A stretch of 64,000 nucleotides of DNA from positions 42,628,879 through 42,692,878 of the forward strand of contig CM074187.1 in NCBI GenBank assembly GCA_037179385.1, read 5' to 3'. The DNA comes from Holothuria scabra (lineage: Eukaryota > Echinodermata > Holothuroidea > Aspidochirotida > Holothuriidae). The position numbers and the translations under genes were made by a program. A model generated the notes under the pieces. The model saw only the letters and a list, made by a program, of their open reading frames with translations, made no database searches and was not told the origin of the DNA. The first letter of the stretch is position 1. Every line of letters starts with the position of its first letter. Of this stretch, positions 1-12,260 are shown one piece after another.

Positions 1-3000
1 GTTACGGACCCAATGTTAATGTAGTCGTCGGGGCGCTATCATCATGTTGTCGCGATTGTACACAACAAAAAAGGTTGACTCTTAAAAAGGAATTTCCTCC
101 TTTTAGAGGAAATAATAATTCTGAACGAAACCCAATGAACTAACCACGACTATCTTAGCTAAGTGATTAATGCTGGTAAACGTATCATAACTCAAGGTCA
201 TACCTACAGCGCCATTAAAACGGAACCTGCAATACCCTCACGTTCAGTACATGGCTTCGAGGGGGAAAGGCCGTGCTCATATCCCATGCAGACTATCGTA
301 TGACCAATTAAGACGGTTTAGAGAAATCTACGGTTTGCGCCCACGTGGCAACGCGTGAACTACGAGCCATTTAATTGATTTTTGCATGCATGCGGAACCC
401 GTTTATTACACTTGTGAAGAGAGAAGTCTACAAATCAAATCCTTTAATAAGGGGGTCAGGGTTTAAAACCCCTTGAAAACGTTTTCGCCACCATAGAAAT
501 ATTCAAGGCTACCACTCTAGAGTCCCCTGTATAAAAGGTTTGCCCCTAGGAAGCCGTTTCGCCACTTCAGTACCTCAGTACCTTGTTTGACACCAAAATA
601 GGAGTTTTATCTACCTAGGGGAGTGGTTTATGGAGAAGGGTGCCCTTCTAGATGCCTAGATGCGAAATGGAGCCAGAAATTCCAGTTGGCCCCCTTTACA
701 GTGGTTACGTTCCTGCTAATGAGAACTCTCGACTTATTGACCAACAGCCCGATGAGTTGAATGAACTAGGTATACCGATATCGAAGAATATCAACATGAA
801 GCGAGTCACCTCGGGTGTTCAGATATGATAGTATGCAGAGCACCATCCGTGGCTAGTAGTTTTATAGAACCTTCTATCGAAACGTATAAGGTGTCACATG
901 ACAAACGATAAATTTTTGCATCAGATGGTAACATACACGATGAGTTTTGCGGTGAAGTGAGTTACATTTTAGGAAAAAGATGTAACTTTCAGCTAATAAA
1001 AAAGAATTGGGCTAGATACAGTTAAAAATACAAAACTCAATTTACTTCAATTTCAAATTATTGGCTTTGAAGACTAAATTTCTCTTCAAAAGCAATAAAC
1101 TTGTAAATTTTACACAATAACACTTTCCTTAAATTTCAAATTATTAAATTTGAAAGACTGCCATTTTCTTCCTTCAAAATCAATCACCTTGTACAGTTGT
1201 AGTGTTTACATAATGATACCTATTTATATAGATGTAGTAAACGTTTCTTGGAAATCCTCAGTCTGGGTATCCTGAGAGTTGATAAAAATATGAATAGATT
1301 TGTAAATTTATGACATTTTCTTTTGTTGGATATTTTGTCTAAAAATTACACCCTTTCCCTAAAATGTAACTAAGTTCACGCTAAACCCATCATGTAATTA
1401 TGTTACCCTTTGATAAGAAATTGTATTGTCTGTGATATGACACTGTACACGAAGGTTCTATCAAAGTTCAACTATCAAAAGTAATAATACCTTCTAAAAT
1501 ACGGCCGCCGTTTAAAGGAAAAAGCCGCCAGACCAATTAGCAACAGATGGTACACGACCATAGAGCAATTCCTATTATTCTGCTCCATGCGCACGGCAGA
1601 CTATCATATCTGAACATCTCAGGTAATTCGCTTCATGTTGATATACTTCGATATCGATACCTAGTTCTTCTTCTCAAGGCAACAAAGCACCGGGCTGCCG
1701 GTTTATTCATTTCCAAACTAGAAATAAAAGGTGACAAACTGACACTATCTCCAAATACCAGTGTGGAAAAAAGGGCCAAAGCACCTCTAATTTTGAAAAA
1801 GAAAATGTTACACTTATTTGGGTTAAAGAAAATAGACATACTGCCATGCTACCTTGCTATGTATCGATCTTCTTGATTTAGCTAGCCTATCGTTTGGGCT
1901 TGCCTTTTGTGATTCAGCCTAACCTGAACACCATGTGGACACTATGAAGTTGAAATGTATATGTTTTGTATATATTTTTCCCGGAAGAATGGGTGGTTTC
2001 TGTGTGCTTGTGCATGTGCTCTAGGGGGTATACATGATTGTTTCATTGTTTAGGTGTTAGAAATCTCAGTAACTTTCCGATCCAGCCACAAAAAATAAAT
2101 GGTGCTGGTGCGTGGAAGAACCTTGTTAGGGAATAAAAGTTACCAGTACATGGGTAACTGCTAACACGGGCCTGTATACCAAAGGTAACAATAATCCAAG
2201 CAGAAGTGACGACACATTTAGAAACAGTTTGAATGAATTTAACTTTTGCGGTTAATGGGGCAAATTATAGTGTATTTCATTTATACTTTTTACTTCTTTT
2301 AAGCAGAAATTTTATACATGAAGTACAAACTTGTGCTTTGCGGCCTAAATTAATTTATCTCTTACAAATGGTTTAAGTTTGTAATAAAGGGTTTTTGTCG
2401 AACAATTTGAGGTTTTGAAACATGCTCTACATCAGCAGGTTCGCTTGCCGAGATCCTAGAAATAAAAGCTACAAAACTGCTAACAGATCACTCTCTTAGT
2501 AATCTGGTCAGATTCTTCGTTAAACTAACAACTCACCTCATTTATAAAGAAATGATCATTTTAGTTCAAACATCGGCAAGTTTAAAATGCATCAAATGGA
2601 TGCATTTTCTCACAAATAAGGTTTGATGTGAAAGTCTTTCTGAGATGAAACTTGAATGTTTCAAATGTAAAAAGTATTTTTTCATGCTACGTAAATAATC
2701 CATGTGATACATCGTACCAGTGTGTGATTTCAAAAATGATTAATTAGCAAGAAACTTAGGGATATTAAATGTTGTGAAATACTAAGTGAGCTATAGAACG
2801 GCACCCAGATTGCCAAAGGCAGTAATTCTATGTTGGTGACTGTTTCCATGCAAATTTTGGCTTCGATAATTCGTCTAGTGGCAAATTTTGGGTTGCCGAG
2901 ATTGCGTACTTATCACCGATCCAACGCACTGCATGGTGTGCCCTGCCGAAGTAGTTGTTGAAGTGCGCGTAGGTCAGGAGTTATTTCCAGAAAACATTTT

Positions 3001-4031
3001 GTCATGGCTAATGTCGACAGAATATTTTCCAAAGTTGTGTAAGGAACTTTGGCCGACTTTTACTTAAGCATGGACGAGCAGATGACACAGCACACAGTGC
3101 ATAGTACCTCGCGGAAGTCCTCCGACAGCAAGGAACTCAAGTGCGATATCTTTGGGGTTCTGGTGAGATCCAAAAGTAAAATTCGGACTCTAGGTGGGAG
3201 CTGCAATTGGAAATTTGATAACCTCAATGCATAGATGCATTGAAGCTTTGCTCATTTCACTTCAGTCGACTTTGTTTTTGGCTTTATCTAACACTAAGGA
3301 ATCTCTAATGTTAATGTTGCGCACCGAAAAGTTGTAGGCTCTATCTACACACCATGCATAACACATGGCTGTTTACTGTAGCCTATCATGTCAACAGGGA
3401 TATCACTTGAAGTTTGACGAATGATTAAATAACTTAAGTTTAACCGAACACAAAAGCTCAAACAACAACAATAATTTTGGATTCGATATATTAAGTTTAC
3501 GTCATTTTAAGTTCTTCCAGCATTCAAGCATAAAATATCTGCTGATATCAGGCGGCTTTGACTTGAACAATGGTTTATCCTCTCCCTTTGTATCTAAATG
3601 CTAAATAAGAAGAGTATTAATGCTTCTCATCTTAAGATACCGTGTTAACCAGGTTTCATAGTTTTCTGACCTCTGTTGATCCCTAATGAAGACGATCTTT
3701 CAATTCTATAGCAAAAAGTATGGCTAGGTCTCTTCTCTCTTCGTAATACGTCTGCATTGAGTGCGCACGTTCCCTATAGATGTTTCGTGTAAAAAGGTTT
3801 TTATCATCTCAGAGTTTGCTTTCTGTGAGACTATGTTCTTCGAAGCCGATCACAAACAGTGTCCGATCTCTTCATACAATGTATCTTACGTGGTGAGCTT
3901 GAAAGTGCTTCTCGTGCATACACCACTTGTTAAATATTGTGGGGCTCTGTAAATCCAATGCCCCTATAATATTTGCCCAGGCTACGGACTCTAAATGGGT
4001 CCTAAATGAATTTTTCAAAGCTGTAGCTTAC
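1..4031 (-). other. Probable first intron of the SLC5-like gene; no recognisable exon
   Basis: This stretch lies downstream, on the minus strand, of a coding exon that ends in a splice donor at 4031, so it should be intronic unless the next exon is hidden here. I looked for a continuation of the symporter sequence (the segment after the conserved TDVFQ) and found none. It contains a palindromic element at 864-1461, a perfect 10-bp-stem hairpin at 2584-2608 and an 8-bp-stem hairpin at 3225-3242. Short open frames here do not resemble known proteins. The assignment as intron is inference from the donor. Confidence 0.5.
864..1461. repeat. Palindromic fold-back element with about 110-bp inverted ends
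   Basis: The left end (ATAGAACCTTC, then a segment reaching GTTACATTTT near 970) reappears as its reverse complement from about 1360 to 1461, with scattered mismatches and small gaps. Shared blocks include GATAGAACCTTC, GTGTCA, GGTAACAT, GATG and AGTTACATTTT. The centre holds two imperfect direct copies of a roughly 90-bp AT-rich unit (about 1040-1120 and 1125-1210). No coding frame is present and no convincing target duplication is visible. It is probably an old non-autonomous DNA transposon; the superfamily cannot be named. Confidence 0.6.
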
Positions 4032-4601
4032 CTGAAACACATCTGTCCAAATGACTCCTTTAATTCCTCCAACAGAGGTATAGAGGGTGCATACCAGCCC
4101 CATTGTAAGAATAGACAGAGGTAAACTGATTCCTGCCACGGCGTTCAGAGCCAGCGAAGGGGCGTAGATGACTATCCCTAGGTACACCAAACCGAATGTT
4201 GTGCTGAAAGCAACCACCGACATTCGAACAACCTTGTTAAAACGCAGATCAAAGTATTCATATATACTTGTAAGCTGAAGACGATAAAATATAGGAATAA
4301 AAGTACGTGTTATTACGACCCCAACGATAATGCAGTTAAGACTTATCATCCAAAACTCAGGACCCACTACGTATGCCTCAGCAGGGGTCCCGAGATATGT
4401 TATAGCGGACATGTAACTCGCTAAGATGGATAAGGCTACTGGTATTGGGCTCATCTGACGATTGCCAAGGAAATATTCTTCTGTAGTTTGCTGTCCACTA
4501 CCACACAGTCCATGGTAAAGTCCAATTACGGTTGATATCGCTAGCATGAGAAAGAGAGCAAGGTAGTCTACAGCAGAGAATATGCTAGTTTCGGACTCCA
4601 T
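4032..4601 (-). CDS. First coding exon of an SLC5-family sodium-coupled solute symporter (monocarboxylate/multivitamin transporter type)
   Basis: The exon encodes 190 residues from the ATG at 4601. The start has A at -3 and G at +4 (CCCAAAATGG). Reading runs in frame to CAG followed by GTAAGC, a strong splice donor, so the exon ends in phase 0 at 4032; the open frame beyond is intron. Hydrophobic segments lie at about residues 10-28, 50-72, 80-101, 126-150 and 155-178. Features typical of the sodium:solute symporter family are the EEYFLGNR segment near residue 40, the SYMSAITYLGTPAE segment after it, and GGIKGVIWTDVFQ at the exon end. In SLC5A5/6/8/12-type proteins (about 600 residues) this part covers the first membrane helices, with part of the sodium and substrate site. 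The product would be a plasma-membrane carrier importing small anions with sodium. Later exons, needed to choose among SLC5A5, A6, A8 and A12, are outside the window. An F1 MITE lies 174 bp upstream of the ATG. Confidence 0.92.
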
Positions 4602-4775
4602 TTTGGGCAGAAAGAAAGAAGACGAGACAGAATTCCTTTTAGCTGTTTAGTTTTGATCCCACACGATTCGTCAGATAGTTTTATAAAGCTTCCTCATGTG
4701 ACATTCATTCCTGTAAAAGAAAGGAAACCGTGTGCTAAGGAAGTTTGTCACTTAAATGACGTCATGAATATCACT

Positions 4776-5035
4776 CTAAAGGGCTAGAACAGTCAGCCCA
4801 GCTTGAAGTAGTTAACAAGACTGTCCTATTTCATGATTGGCTGTTGGGAGTCATGTGACAATATTTTTCTCTTTTAGTGTGATATTTATTTTAATTTTCT
4901 GCTTGGCTTACCTTAAAATGTAATGCTGAAGTTCTTAAATATTACGAAAGATACTTAGAAGAAAAATCAGAAGAAAATTATGAGAGTTAGCTGTTGTGTC
5001 AAAATAACCATAAGATGGCCGCTCTCGCCCTTTAA
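4776..5035 (+). mobile_element. F1 MITE (TTAA type), upstream of the SLC5-like exon
   Basis: About 260 bp, matching the F1 consensus along its length: a start like AAGGGC..AACAGTCA, the internal CATGATTGGCTGTTGGGAG core, then TCATGTGACAATA, and an end CGCCCTTTAA. The left target copy is CTAA (mutated TTAA) and the right is TTAA. The family has about twelve copies here in both orientations. TTAA targets are used by the Kolobok and piggyBac groups; with no transposase, the group cannot be fixed. It lies between the symporter start codon and any distal promoter, so it may sit in the 5' untranslated or promoter region. Confidence 0.8.
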
Positions 5036-7562
5036 AATCCCTGAATATGGAAAACGGGAAAGTTTTTGGAAATTCTGGATAACTCTCAAATACACTCTCT
5101 AGTGTCTAAATTTTCCAGAAGAAGGGGTCAAGCATAAAATGAGTTTAATCAATCTTTACGTATCATTTTAGAACATTGTCGATAGATTAAATTATCTTCC
5201 TAGAAAGAAAATCAGGAAGACTATTTTCTTGTACCATTTTTATGACATGATTCCTTGAATTTGCCAAGTTTTATCAATAACCGAGGTTATAAAGTTTATT
5301 AACGATAGGTGTGAAAGCTAGATTCTCGTTAATATTCCTAGCTTTTTAAAATCAACAGTTTCGTCTAAAACATAAATTTTTCTACAGAAACTAATTTTCA
5401 ACTAAATATTCTGAACCAAAAGAGAGGTATTTCATTTCAGTTTCAAGGCATTGACATCGTAATTTTCCTTACCCGTTCAATCTACTGAACTGACTAACAA
5501 TTGGAAGGAGTGTGGAGGTCTTTTTATTTGTTTGCAGATCCTACCTTGGCATGACAATATGAACTAGTTATCATCGCGACAAGGTTCATAGGCTATCTCA
5601 CACAAATTACAGTCTCAATTTGCAACATTTGAGCAATTTCAAAATGTAACATCCTCTTTGGTTGTTTTATCATGCCTGGGGGGAACAAGGCAGGGTAACG
5701 GCATAAAAAAAATGTAAGGGGTAGGGGTTTAAACTTTTCACTGATTAAATCAAGGGGTTTTTCTATGGCAAAGCTAAGCGTTGGTGCATTTTACAGGATG
5801 TTACCATGAATTTCAAGTTCCCAGCAGGTCTTGGTGTGAGTGCCTGTAATTATGGTGGAAGTATCGCCTCAGGTCGCTGAAAATGAAACTTCAAGTTCAT
5901 GGGCATGTGAATTGCATTCAATCACTTTCTATTATGAAATCTGGTTTTTCTGAAAAAAATTTTTGGCATCATTAATAAATGTTGATCTTCTTTTCCTGAA
6001 GTTTTTCCATCTTTTGATTTTCGGGAGAAGGGGGTATTCCCTTTCACCTGGAGACCGCCATGTAAGGAAAAACAAATCAAACAAAATCATGCTTTTCCAT
6101 CTTGATTTGCAATGCAGTCGATCTTCTACCTGTGTGACATGCAATATTTACCACTTAACGTTTGCATCGTTTTCTCTCATCGCAATCTAAAATATAATCG
6201 TGCCTTGAATAATTATAATAATAATAGTAATAATCGGGCCTTGAAGGGCAGTTGTTTTACGACGCTAAGCGACCACGAATGTGGGAGCAGCCAAGTTGGC
6301 TTATGAATTACAACTTCACGTAGGGGGGCAACCAATTCAACAATTTGGATCAAATTTGGTATTTTTCTTTTGAAAGGCCAGTTCAGATGGGAAAACCGTA
6401 GATTGCTCTTGGATGAAAAACCCATCTTACTTCAGACCTTCCGGTTCCTAAGCTTCATCGCTTCAAATGCCACCGACTTTATCCACTCGGCCATATCAAT
6501 GGCCAAACTTGGAGGCATTCAGAAAGACTTAAATTCAGCACGACGTGACGCCATTCACGTCACGGTGTCATGATACTAATGTGAGAATGCCTATCATGTC
6601 CATTAGATTGACACCGTTTCCTTTAGGTATAAGCTATGAATCATTATTTCCTGTTGCTTCTCTGCAGTTTTAAATAAAGATTAAACGCCTGCACCCTTCC
6701 AAGTTAATTTGAAAGTGATTTTGCAAATCATTAACAGACAGCTTTCTAGGGAGTATCGCCTACAGAAACAGAGCAACTTACCTCTACTGGACTGATGTTA
6801 TTAGGGACATCATATATAATTATAAATACATAAATAAATCTTATTGATGCATACACAATTCCAATTACAGGAACAGATCATAAAAGGACGCCGTTACAGT
6901 TGCATGAAAGTTGCAAGTTTGCTATCTTATTTCTTTCGTTTAATTGAAATCTTGAAATGGTAATTTGAAAATCATTCATGTAAATTAGTTGAATGACTTA
7001 AAAGCTATCTTAAAGGTCGCTTAACTTTCAGTGGGTACCCTGTCCCGTTAGTGAGTGCATATCGTATTCCTTCTTTGTGGTTAAATTCTGACTAATGTTT
7101 GCTAGGGGTGATGTCATCATAGACATCTGCATTTAGGAGGTACCTATAGCAACAGAACAAGCCTTATTTTTGTGGCCTAGCGAGGTTATCTTCAAGGAAA
7201 GTATAAGCAAATCAAAGGTCATGATTTGGCTCTTGACGAAGGTAAATAATTATAATACAGGTCTTCGGCAAACTATGTATTCTTCAGTCAGTCACCGGTC
7301 ACTTCCGGTATGATAGAAAATATTTTTTCTCAAGGAGCGCACAAGACTTTAATCAACCTCTACACGGGAGGGGGCTAAGAGGACTGCCTCTCAAATTTTT
7401 CTCTCCCCCAATTGCGGGAAACTTAGTGTTGGTTCATGTTCAGAAAAGGTACATGCGTGACTCTCTCTCCCTCTGCCTAGTACGTAGGCGGTGGGAATCT
7501 GCAGTCGCGACTGTATGTATTTTACGTTTTTGCATGAATGGCAGATATTTTGTGCGCTAAGG
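5036..7562. other. No gene recognised
   Basis: AT-rich non-coding sequence with short overlapping frames on both strands, none resembling a known protein. The only low-complexity stretch is an AAT/AATA-rich run near 6205-6236. I see no transposon ends with target duplications here. Confidence 0.6.
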
Positions 7563-7723
7563 CAGCCGCGGATCCAAGAGGGGAGGCTTCTACGGCACCA
7601 GCTCCCCTTTTTGCCACATCAACAATAAAACATACACGAAATTAGCAGAGCAACTCCCTCACACCCCTGCTTTCTCTTAAGTCAGCCCCCCCCCCCTTTC
7701 TGAAATGTCCGGATTCGCGCCTG
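7563..7723. mobile_element. Short hAT-type MITE, about 160 bp
   Basis: The left end CAGCCGCGGATCCAAGAGGG and the reverse complement of the right end, CAGGCGCGAATCCGGA, form imperfect terminal inverted repeats of the common CAGTGGCGGATCC hAT type. The sequence GCTAAGG occurs at both flanks, a 7-of-8 target duplication as expected for hAT. A C-rich run lies just inside the right end. There is no coding capacity. Confidence 0.65.
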
Positions 7724-8243
7724 CTAAGGGGGGAATAGTACATCATCATGGTTGATTACTTGAGAGCATATGTTAATCTTGTTTTAATTATTCTTGTCTT
7801 ATTTGTTAACTACATATTTTCGTTTCTACAATCGCACCTGCCTTAAAACCATGGTTCTTAACACTAACGCTATCCACGTTTTACGTTTTGCAAAGCTATT
7901 CAAACTACAGGTAGAAAGGTTAATTGACGCAGGAATTTTGAGGTGGGTTTTCAATTCCCCCGACTGACGTGGGCTAAAGCTTACAAGGGAACCGAAAACT
8001 TTTCTCCATCGAAATTGGCAAAACTGTGGCTAGTAATGACCAATACACACCACCTGTAGATAGAAGAAACTGCCGCCTGTTTGATGGTTACCAATTGAAA
8101 GGGAATCATGTATTTAACATAAAAATAAATAACTGTGGATTGGAAAACAATAGCGCTAAAATCTTATTTCAGTACACAAGCACAATACGATAACCAAACC
8201 TTTCTGTCTTCTGCCTAAATGATGCATGACGCAATTAAATTAC

Positions 8244-8430
8244 ATGGGGGTGTAGCCAGGGATGAGGGAGGAACAATGTACTAAAGGCCACTTCACTAAA
8301 GAAACAAATAGGCCTAAATGAAATGAAATATGTTTAGCTCTTAAAAACACATATAGTATTTTAATCCATATTTTACTTCACGGGTAGCATTAATAACATC
8401 CGATTGCATATAAAGACACCCACTTGACCC

Positions 8431-8461
<31 letters not shown>

Positions 8462-8541
8462 CGGGTCATTCCTTAGACCCCTCTCCAGACCGAAGACCAC
8501 GCAGCATACCACCCCTTCGTAAGAAGAAATCTCGCTACGCA
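8244..8541. mobile_element. Possible decayed hAT-type element
   Basis: The left side reads GGGGGTGTAGCCAGG and the right side GCTACGCAACTG, resembling hAT termini in this window. A C13/A19 homopolymer run lies near 8428-8458. I could not match an 8-bp target duplication, so the boundaries are uncertain. Confidence 0.3.
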
Positions 8542-10735
8542 ACTGTGAGTCTCATACACTCCTTTTTGATCCCCCTTTAGACTATAGGCAAATCTGAGCA
8601 GTGAAGACGGCCATTGACGGGGTCCATCAGTCGTTTAAATTTTCTTCATTTCATTGTCTACATGAAATTCTAAACTCTTATATACAGTTTAATTGATGGA
8701 ATCAGAAGGTATCTTAGTGTGCAACCATGCATGGTCCAGGTAAAAACAATGAATTGGGAATATGAAGCTGACAAACCCCAGCTGTGGCCGATTAAATCAG
8801 ACCAACACTTGATTGTTCGGATTTGCGTATACGGGCTGTCAAACTGTTCGATGTGGTAGTGTTGGTTCTCTCTTTCCTACCAACGTTACCAAGCTCCACC
8901 CATGGCGAGCCTTTTCCCTCATGTAAAAACAACCGCCTAATTGTTGCACGGAAGTACCAAGAGAGAGAGAGAGAGATTATAAATCCTACATATACTATTA
9001 TCTTTCATATACATAATTATGTTATTTTACACAGTCAACAAAATGCAAAATCAAGACAAACTTGTGAAATGTTTCTTACGTATTCTTTGTATGTTATGAT
9101 CTAACTCAAGGTTTTACGCGGATGTAATTCTACCAGTGCACTACGTGAATATCTCATACATTTGGAACACATTAAAAATGTAATGAAGTCCCCGATATTT
9201 AAGTGAATGTGGGGTTTGAATTATCGTCACAGTATTATGACAGTGTCGACATATATTTTGTAAGTAACAGTAAACTATGAGCGACACTGCAGCTCCAAAC
9301 TTCACGACGAATTTGTAAGTAAATACTTTCATTGCTGGTACTTATCATGAAGTCAGTCTTTTACTGGTCGTATTAAATATCGTCAAACAAGTTGATGAAT
9401 TATAGTTGTGCCACACAAAGTAACTTTACAAAATCAATGAGTTAAGGACTTCAATATATCATTGTACAAAAAATCCGGCGACTAAATGCAGTGAACATTA
9501 TATCAGAACATCTGCGTTAACCAGAGGGTATATCTTCTGGTATATCTAACATGACACTCCAATGAAATCCCGGGAGCCAGGCTGGCCTATTAACTCTCAA
9601 ATATAATAATAAAATTGCAAAAAAAAAAAAAAAAAATAGAAATAAATGGTAATAATTTAAACTGTTGATTTTTAACCTTCAGAACGTGGAAAATTGGTTC
9701 GGAATGGTAGTCATTATTCATGGCCAATTTCGAGTTCAGTACCCTGGAATCGCATTTGATCAGATGAACTTTCAGTTACATTCAGCCCGCAAGAATCCTT
9801 GAATATGGTTGTGTATTTATCGTATATAGAGTTGCAGGGAGTTGTTATTTGGATGAAGACATAACGCTTTGAAATGAGGTCTACGCCTTCAAGGTCACTC
9901 AGTTACCTGCCTTTTTACTATCATGCTTGTACGGGATCATTAGTAAGAAGACACAAAAAGGCATTTGTCGTCTGCTCGGTTAGAGTGGGACAGGCAGGTT
10001 TTTTGCACTGCCACAACATTGCCAGTCGTCAGGTAAATAAAATTGAAATTCGGTCTTTCGAAGCTCGGAGACGCGTATGAAAAAATATCAACTCGGTCGT
10101 ATGTCGAAATCTGAACAAGAGTATACATCTGGCTTTTTTGGAAATGTGAGAAAACGTCTAATCTTTTTGTCACAAAAAAAAAATAAAATTTTACCCCTTC
10201 AGCTTATCTGCAAGTCATGCCTTCCAGAGGGAAGGGCCAATTGAATTCATTTATTTCAGTTAAACAGTCTTTTCGAGTTTGATTGCATCTGCTCTTAACT
10301 AGTACTGCTCAGCATGAGTCACTTGTCTAAGGTTTAGTTCAGTTGAATGAGATGGTGTTCCAGGAATGATATAGAAGCGGTGCCCCGACTAAAAGAAGGA
10401 AATATCTTTGCAGCAGTTAGACAGTTTATCTTCATTCTTTCAAATGGGCCTTAAATTATTGGTATAAATTAAAATTTTCGTTGCATCTCCTTCCAAATAA
10501 CAGCTTCCTGGTAAGTGTGTTTGTTGTTGTCGTCATAATGTGGATGAATGCTCATTTGAACTAAAGAGAAGTTCAATCTTGTATAAATGTTACCTCAAGG
10601 TAAAAAAAAAGCTTTTTCTATGCTCGATGTGTTGTTGCATCATGGTGACCAGGTGTATATGACACGTTCATCACCAGAACTAATAAAATTAAAATAATTT
10701 GGTGAAAGGTCCTTTCGAAATGTCTATTATTCAGT
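8542..10735. other. No gene recognised
   Basis: Non-coding, AT-rich. A GA microsatellite lies near 8971-8986 and an A-run near 9618-9638. A frame at 8823-9104 begins with a hydrophobic stretch but then passes through the GA repeat, so I do not treat it as a gene. Confidence 0.5.
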
Positions 10736-11460
10736 ATTGCATTCTGGTTGGTATAGGCGCACGAAGCGAGGGGTGGCTGAGTCGACAGCCCCAATGAAAA
10801 ATAAGGGGGTTGGAGGCATGGTTCTGTCTCCTCTCCTCGGGTCAGAAAACCCCGGTCTTTTTACTTGTCTCCAAATGTCAGAAAAGATCAAAATTATCGG
10901 AGCGCTTCACGCGCGGCAAAGTGCATTTTGAAATGCAGTGACCGCTCGCTCATACATCAGTCAGCAACGAACTTTCAGACTTCTGAAAATGACAAAATCG
11001 GATATATACCATATGTGACACCGAGTCATCCAGAGACACTTGCATCCATATTGCTATTTTTATAAATTGTTTTACATAAAAATTCCAAATTTTCTCTAAA
11101 AAAATTTCTCTCAATAAGGTAACAAAACTGTGGAAACTTTTGAAATGTCATCAAATGAGAGATGCCATTTCCAGCTGTCTGAGGATTCTCGATTTTGCAA
11201 AATTTTCTGTGCGCTCCGCGCCAACTGTGTAGATGGATTTTTAGTTACTCTAGTGTAGCATGACTGGCAAAAACGAATATTTACACCCTTTTTAGTGCGC
11301 AGTTTCATTTGAGAAAATTAGTTATGGCATTTCATTTTTAATTAAAAAAGTTCTTCCTCGTATTAAAAGCGAAAAAATTTAGCACAAAAATGTACCTTTC
11401 GGTCAATGGGGTAGGGTGAGGTGCATAGTAAAAAATGCACCGCCCCCTCCTAAAGGTTCA
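10736..11460. mobile_element. Possible hAT-like remnant with CG-rich palindromic motifs
   Basis: Contains segments such as GGCGCACGAAGCGAGGGGTG, GAGCGCTTCACGCGCGGC and TGCGCTCCGCGCCAAC. These resemble the CG-rich hairpin motifs found inside the better-defined hAT elements at 23.6, 52.2 and 54.1 kb. I found no clear inverted ends or target duplication, so this is a resemblance in composition and internal motif only. Confidence 0.25.
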
Positions 11461-11519
11461 TTTAATGCAAGTCAGTCGTTTTCGGTTTCGATGATAAGAG
11501 AAACCAATGCAATCATGAT

Positions 11520-11945
11520 GGCGTGCATGTGTATGTATGTATGTGTGGGTGTGTATGTATGTGTGTGTATGAGACACTTTGCTTACTAACACGATATCTC
11601 AAGATAGGAATGTCTGACAGTTTTCAAACTTGGTACATAGATGCGCCATATTTAGAGGAACCCTATTGATTTTAGTGAAGGTCAAAGGTCATCTGGGGTC
11701 ACCGTTGTTAAAAGTCTGAAAATCTCGTTAACACGATATCTCAAGGTAGGAAGCTTGGATAGATTTCATATCTGGTATGTATATGCGTTATGGTCAGGAG
11801 ATGGTCCCTATTGTTTTTGGTGGAGATCAAAGGTCATATGGGGTCACCAGGGGGTTAAAGTCTGAAAACCTTGTTAACGCGATATCTAAAGGTAGGAAAC
11901 TTGGATAGATTTCATATTTAGTATTTGGATGCGTGTACAGTACGT
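11520..11945 (-). mobile_element. Helentron (pearl/Tsp-like) fragment: TG-rich microsatellite plus about three satellite monomers
   Basis: A TATG/TGTG microsatellite (about 11523-11572) is followed by monomers starting at GATATCTCAAGATAGG (11593), GATATCTCAAGGTAGG (11735) and GATATCTAAAGGTAGG (11881), so the period is 142-146 bp. The monomers are reverse-complement relatives of the 145/156-bp array at 35.4-37.0 kb, sharing the block around TCAAAGGTCAT..GGGGTCAC. Microsatellite next to about 150-bp core repeats is the known architecture of pearl-type Helentrons in molluscs and echinoderms. Element ends are not clear. Confidence 0.6.
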
Positions 11946-11957
11946 TGAAAGAAAGGT

Positions 11958-12260
11958 TTAAAATGCCCACTTATCTCACCCCAAACAGTACCAATTCTCC
12001 TAACCTTCTTACTAAAGCCTCTCCCACATTTGTCTGAAATTCAACGTCGTCCAGACACAATCTCAGTTTATTGCTTCAAGATGAGTATAAAAAAGCTCAA
12101 TGTAAACAATGAAAACACTCTCGGTACAGTTTATGATGTGTAATAAATGCTTTGATACTCTTCATTGTTTGAATTAGCTGTCAATCAAAGAGCTGACCCA
12201 CTGAATTTTAGCAAACCCCTACATGAATTGTAATTTGGAGTGAGAAGATTGGTCCTTTAA
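11958..12260 (+). mobile_element. F2 MITE (TTAA type)
   Basis: Bounded by TTAA at 11958-11961 and 12257-12260. It shares the F2 order: CACCCCAAACAGT..CCAATTCTCC, then CCTTCTTACT, CCTCTCCCACATTTGTCTG, CCAGACACAATCTCA, TTGCTTCA, CAATCAAAGAGCTG, and an end GGTCCTTTAA. Similar copies lie at 14.3, 26.2, 41.9, 56.1 and 58.1 kb. It abuts an F3 element on the right. Confidence 0.8.

Noticed and set aside
8823..9104. 93-codon frame with a hydrophobic N-terminus
   Set aside because: The frame runs through a GA microsatellite (RKYQEREREII) and AT-rich sequence; nothing beyond the first 30 residues looks like protein.
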